From an uncultured Acinetobacter sp. (lineage in GTDB: Bacteria > Pseudomonadota > Gammaproteobacteria > Pseudomonadales > Moraxellaceae), in NCBI RefSeq assembly GCF_947626835.1, contig NZ_CANQTS010000016.1, positions 1 through 49,739 of the forward strand: a DNA stretch of 49,739 nucleotides, given 5' to 3'. Below are positions 47,756 to 49,739 of this stretch, piece by piece (the stretch's first letter is position 1; the number at the start of each line of letters is the position of its first letter). The notes under the pieces are model-generated. The model did not search any database. It saw only the letters and a program-made list of their open reading frames with translations, and was not told the DNA's origin. The position numbers were made by a program, and so were the translations under genes.

Positions 47756-49483
47756 ATGAATATTGCTATTGAAAGTTTCCCAAATGATGACAAGTACTGG
47801 AGAATTGATTGGTTTGGCGGAGTCTCTTATGATCCAAACGAACCAAAAATCAGAGTCTTTCTATCTCAAATTAATTCTGACACACCCCAGAACAAAATTT
47901 TAAATAAAAATGCCATCAATATAAATGGTTCCTCAAATAGTATTTTTAGAGATATAAAAATTGGCTATATACAAATTCTAAAAATTGGTAGTGTGTGGAA
48001 AAATTGTATTAAAGTTTGGGAATATGATTCACCTTTTACAAAACTTTCTTTTGATGCAAACCACCCAAGAGAACTTGTATATTTAACAGCAAAAGGCTAT
48101 ACAACACTACAACCAGAAGGATGGGTACCCATTTTAACTGACAATGAATATTCTCTCACTAACTCTACTGCAAAAAAAGGAAGCCCTGTATTAATATATT
48201 TTAATATTGGAATATATGAATATGTAGTTATTCCATGTCCAGTTATCTTTCAATCATGTTATGTCAGTTCACCGAAAGCTGCCAGACATATTATTTTTGG
48301 GCAAATGGATCAACTTCTAGATCTTAACTCATCAGGATATATCGAAAATGAGGATAGTATTTTTAGAATACACCTTCATAAAAATTATGCGGATAGTGAA
48401 GCCCCTTGTATCTCAAATTTAGTCACAGACCAAGAAGCAAAAAAAAATATCAAATATTTACAACGCACTCTGTCACTTTCAGCAAATAATTTAAATCCTG
48501 AAAAACTTAACGCTCTTGCCGTTGGCTTTCCATTTAGTAACGATTTAAAAATTAATGTTAAAGGTAGAGTTCTATTTAAAGAAAATAATAAAAAGGCTTT
48601 TTTTGTGACAGAAATATGCTCGGCATATTCAGCACTATCTTTTAAAAAATTACTTATATTAAGAAAAAATAACAATAGAAAGTCAGGAAATAAAGCAGAA
48701 GAGGTCAAACCAGGGTGGAATACTCATATACCACAACCAAACAACTCACATGATGATACTGCTCAAAATATAGTTTTATTAAATGATGGAAATCCATCTT
48801 CACAATATGAGCCTATTAGAGAATATACTGGGTTAGTTCTTTACCCAGATGATTTAGAGATAATCAAAGAAACACCAGATTTACAACATTATGAAAATCT
48901 TGAATACACAAATATAATAGGTTCAATAGTTAATAACTCCAATCTAGCAAGTAGTGGGCCAAAAACCACCACACTGAATGGTATTTCAGAATATGATGTA
49001 GAAACTCTTCCACCAGCAAACTTAGATTTTATATTTTCAGTTTTCTCTCATTTGCGCAAGAGTGGAATTGATTTCAAGTTACTACCAATTATGAACGAGC
49101 ATACTCAAACTGAAGGTTTGGTTAATCGTTTTGATCGACATATACGCCATTTAAGATCATGGCATTTACAAATGGATGGTCTCACCCCTAGAGCTTTTGT
49201 GATTGGCGAAGTTTTATTTTATGGTCAGTACTATTATTTAATTGATATTGAACCTAAAAACAAAGAATCTCTTTCAATTATTTTTATTAATCCAAAAAGC
49301 AGTTTAAAAATTGAAAATTCTGAATTTAAATTAATGTTTTATAAGCTTGCTAGAACTCGTAGTTGGAGTTTTTTAAATACAGTCCCCTTCGAACAAAAAT
49401 GGAATATTATTAAATTTAGACATGACCGCAATAATAATTTCGCTGATCTATCTCAAAAAATTGAAGCTTTAATAAAAGGTTAA
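47756..49483 (+). CDS. tnsE: TnsE-like transposition protein of a Tn7-type element
   Basis: This 575-residue protein shows features of TnsE: N-terminal KYWRIDWFGG (compare Tn7 EWRIFVWF), a middle YEYVVIPCPVIFQSCYVSSPKAARHI section, LVTDQEAKKNIKYLQRTLSL, then KINVKGR (about 255-261) with FFVTEI, an acidic/Asn-rich linker (about 300-420), and a C-terminal domain with FSHLRKSGIDFKLLP, LTPRAFVIGEVLFYG (about 476-490), YYYLIDIEP and SWSFL. These match Tn7 TnsE in order from memory, not by search. TnsE steers Tn7 toward replicating DNA and conjugal plasmids. The gene is far more AT-rich than the backbone, with AGA and ATA codons, indicating transfer. It points into the island and tnsABC are not next to it. 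Confidence 0.68.
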   Translation: MNIAIESFPNDDKYWRIDWFGGVSYDPNEPKIRVFLSQINSDTPQNKILNKNAININGSSNSIFRDIKIGYIQILKIGSVWKNCIKVWEYDSPFTKLSFDANHPRELVYLTAKGYTTLQPEGWVPILTDNEYSLTNSTAKKGSPVLIYFNIGIYEYVVIPCPVIFQSCYVSSPKAARHIIFGQMDQLLDLNSSGYIENEDSIFRIHLHKNYADSEAPCISNLVTDQEAKKNIKYLQRTLSLSANNLNPEKLNALAVGFPFSNDLKINVKGRVLFKENNKKAFFVTEICSAYSALSFKKLLILRKNNNRKSGNKAEEVKPGWNTHIPQPNNSHDDTAQNIVLLNDGNPSSQYEPIREYTGLVLYPDDLEIIKETPDLQHYENLEYTNIIGSIVNNSNLASSGPKTTTLNGISEYDVETLPPANLDFIFSVFSHLRKSGIDFKLLPIMNEHTQTEGLVNRFDRHIRHLRSWHLQMDGLTPRAFVIGEVLFYGQYYYLIDIEPKNKESLSIIFINPKSSLKIENSEFKLMFYKLARTRSWSFLNTVPFEQKWNIIKFRHDRNNNFADLSQKIEALIKG

Positions 49484-49503
49484 AAATTATTAACTATCGT
49501 TAT

Positions 49504-49664
49504 TTAGGATAACCATAGATGCCATAATGAAATAGAACCTGGTTGATTATTAGGAGCATCTTGATGAATGTATGTAAATGTTCTTCCATGCTGAGATGTT
49601 GCAAGATTTCCCATCGACCTTACAATTGGTAATTCTATAGTTTGATAATCACTTGGATTTGTAC
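49504..49664 (-). pseudogene. 3' part of a cargo gene cut by an IS element
   Basis: On the minus strand an open frame reads from the IS junction to TAA (49504-49506), giving 52 residues, including RSMGNLATSQHGRTFTYIHQ and ending GSISLWHLWLS. The 5' portion lies beyond the IS5-family element. I do not recognise the protein. Codon use resembles the tnsE-like gene. It converges on that gene with 20 bases between stops. Confidence 0.5.
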
Positions 49665-49739
49665 GGCTTTGTTGCACAAACCTATCTGTAAAGGCTTTTT
49701 CAGCGATATAATTTCCAAATGAAGAAGCCTACACACAAA
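49665..49739 (+). mobile_element. Left end of an IS5-family insertion sequence (partial)
   Basis: The bases GGCTTTGTTGCACAAA (49665-49680) match the terminal inverted repeat of IS5/IS903-group elements common in Acinetobacter. A transposase start lies 54 bases inside it. The element runs off the window, which probably marks an assembly break at a multicopy IS. The interrupted minus-strand gene fits insertion at 49664/49665. Confidence 0.85.
49719..49739 (+). CDS. IS5-family transposase, first seven codons
   Basis: The frame from ATG at 49719 reads MKKPTHK, the start of an IS5-family transposase known from several Acinetobacter IS elements. It is cut by the window edge in phase. The IS terminal repeat lies 54 bases upstream. 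Confidence 0.75.

Larger units (their letters stand above)
47649..49739 (+). mobile_element. One end of a Tn7-like genomic island inserted in comM
   Basis: Homology to comM stops after codon GGT at 47647-47649 and AT-rich sequence begins TGTAAGTAGTCAGAATAAG. A terminal TGT fits Tn7-type ends; the 5-base duplication would be GGCGG (47644-47648) or GCGGT (47645-47649), and the copy beyond the other end is outside the window. Related segments AAGTAAAATTAT (near 47665-47676) and AAGTAAGAATTAT (near 47728-47740) lie close to the end and might be transposase-binding sites. The first gene is TnsE-like. The far end is not present. Confidence 0.72.

Noticed and set aside
47756..49483. The first island gene as a restriction or defence protein
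   Set aside because: No nuclease, ATPase or Toll-like motif is visible, while several segments match TnsE in the right order.

Overview
The window looks like a chromosomal segment of an Acinetobacter species (Moraxellaceae, Gammaproteobacteria). Evidence: moderately AT-rich coding with CGT/TTA/CAA-rich codon use, glutamine-rich proteins, and pseudomonad-type gene orders (argH | algZ-algR-hemC-hemD; tolC / thiC-nudF-cpdA; dksA-gluQ; xerD-dsbC-hom-thrC; lptFG | pepA-holC). It is mostly a housekeeping backbone. Both ends stop in disrupted sequence, which fits a whole contig broken at mobile elements.

Layout. 68-5905 (minus): algZ-algR two-component pair, then hemC-hemD-hemX-hemY (tetrapyrrole synthesis) and a thioesterase gene cut off after 35 codons at the left edge. 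5896-7620 (plus): argH and yggX. 7621-8342 has no protein gene but holds a candidate small RNA. 8343-10492 (minus): phoU and a TolC-like gene. 10755-17368 (plus): an unknown lipoprotein, TPP riboswitch-thiC, nudF, cpdA, dksA-gluQ and a zinc-ribbon protein. 17365-22432 (minus): ftsW, murD, then feoA-feoB and a Cys-rich Feo-associated protein behind Fur boxes. 22602-27032 (plus): xerD, dsbC-like, hom, thrC. 27085-28203 (minus): pbpG-like. 28425-32061 (plus): gacA-like, pilS, pilR. 32063-37051 (minus): ctpA, gpmI, lptG, lptF. 37199-40083 (plus): pepA, holC and two unknown genes. 40122-45843 (minus): dedA, ribE, an orphan adenine methyltransferase, ribD, nrdR, amt; then glnK (45906-46244). 46518-47670 (plus): ubiK and a truncated comM.

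The most notable region is the right end. comM, the gene that also hosts AbaR/Tn6022-type islands in A. baumannii, is cut at codon 280 right after its GGG motif. The DNA beyond begins TGTAAGTAG, is much more AT-rich, and carries as its first gene a 575-residue protein resembling TnsE of Tn7-type transposons. A convergent cargo gene follows and is itself interrupted by an IS5-family element whose transposase runs off the window at codon 7. I read this as one boundary of a Tn7-like genomic island with an unusual arrangement (a TnsE-like gene alone at the end, pointing inward).

Systems that act together: AlgZ/AlgR, GacA and PilS/PilR (signalling, type IV pili); ThiC under TPP control; FeoA/FeoB under Fur; GlnK/Amt (nitrogen); RibD/RibE/NrdR (riboflavin and ribonucleotide reductase control); LptFG, MurD, FtsW, PbpG (envelope).
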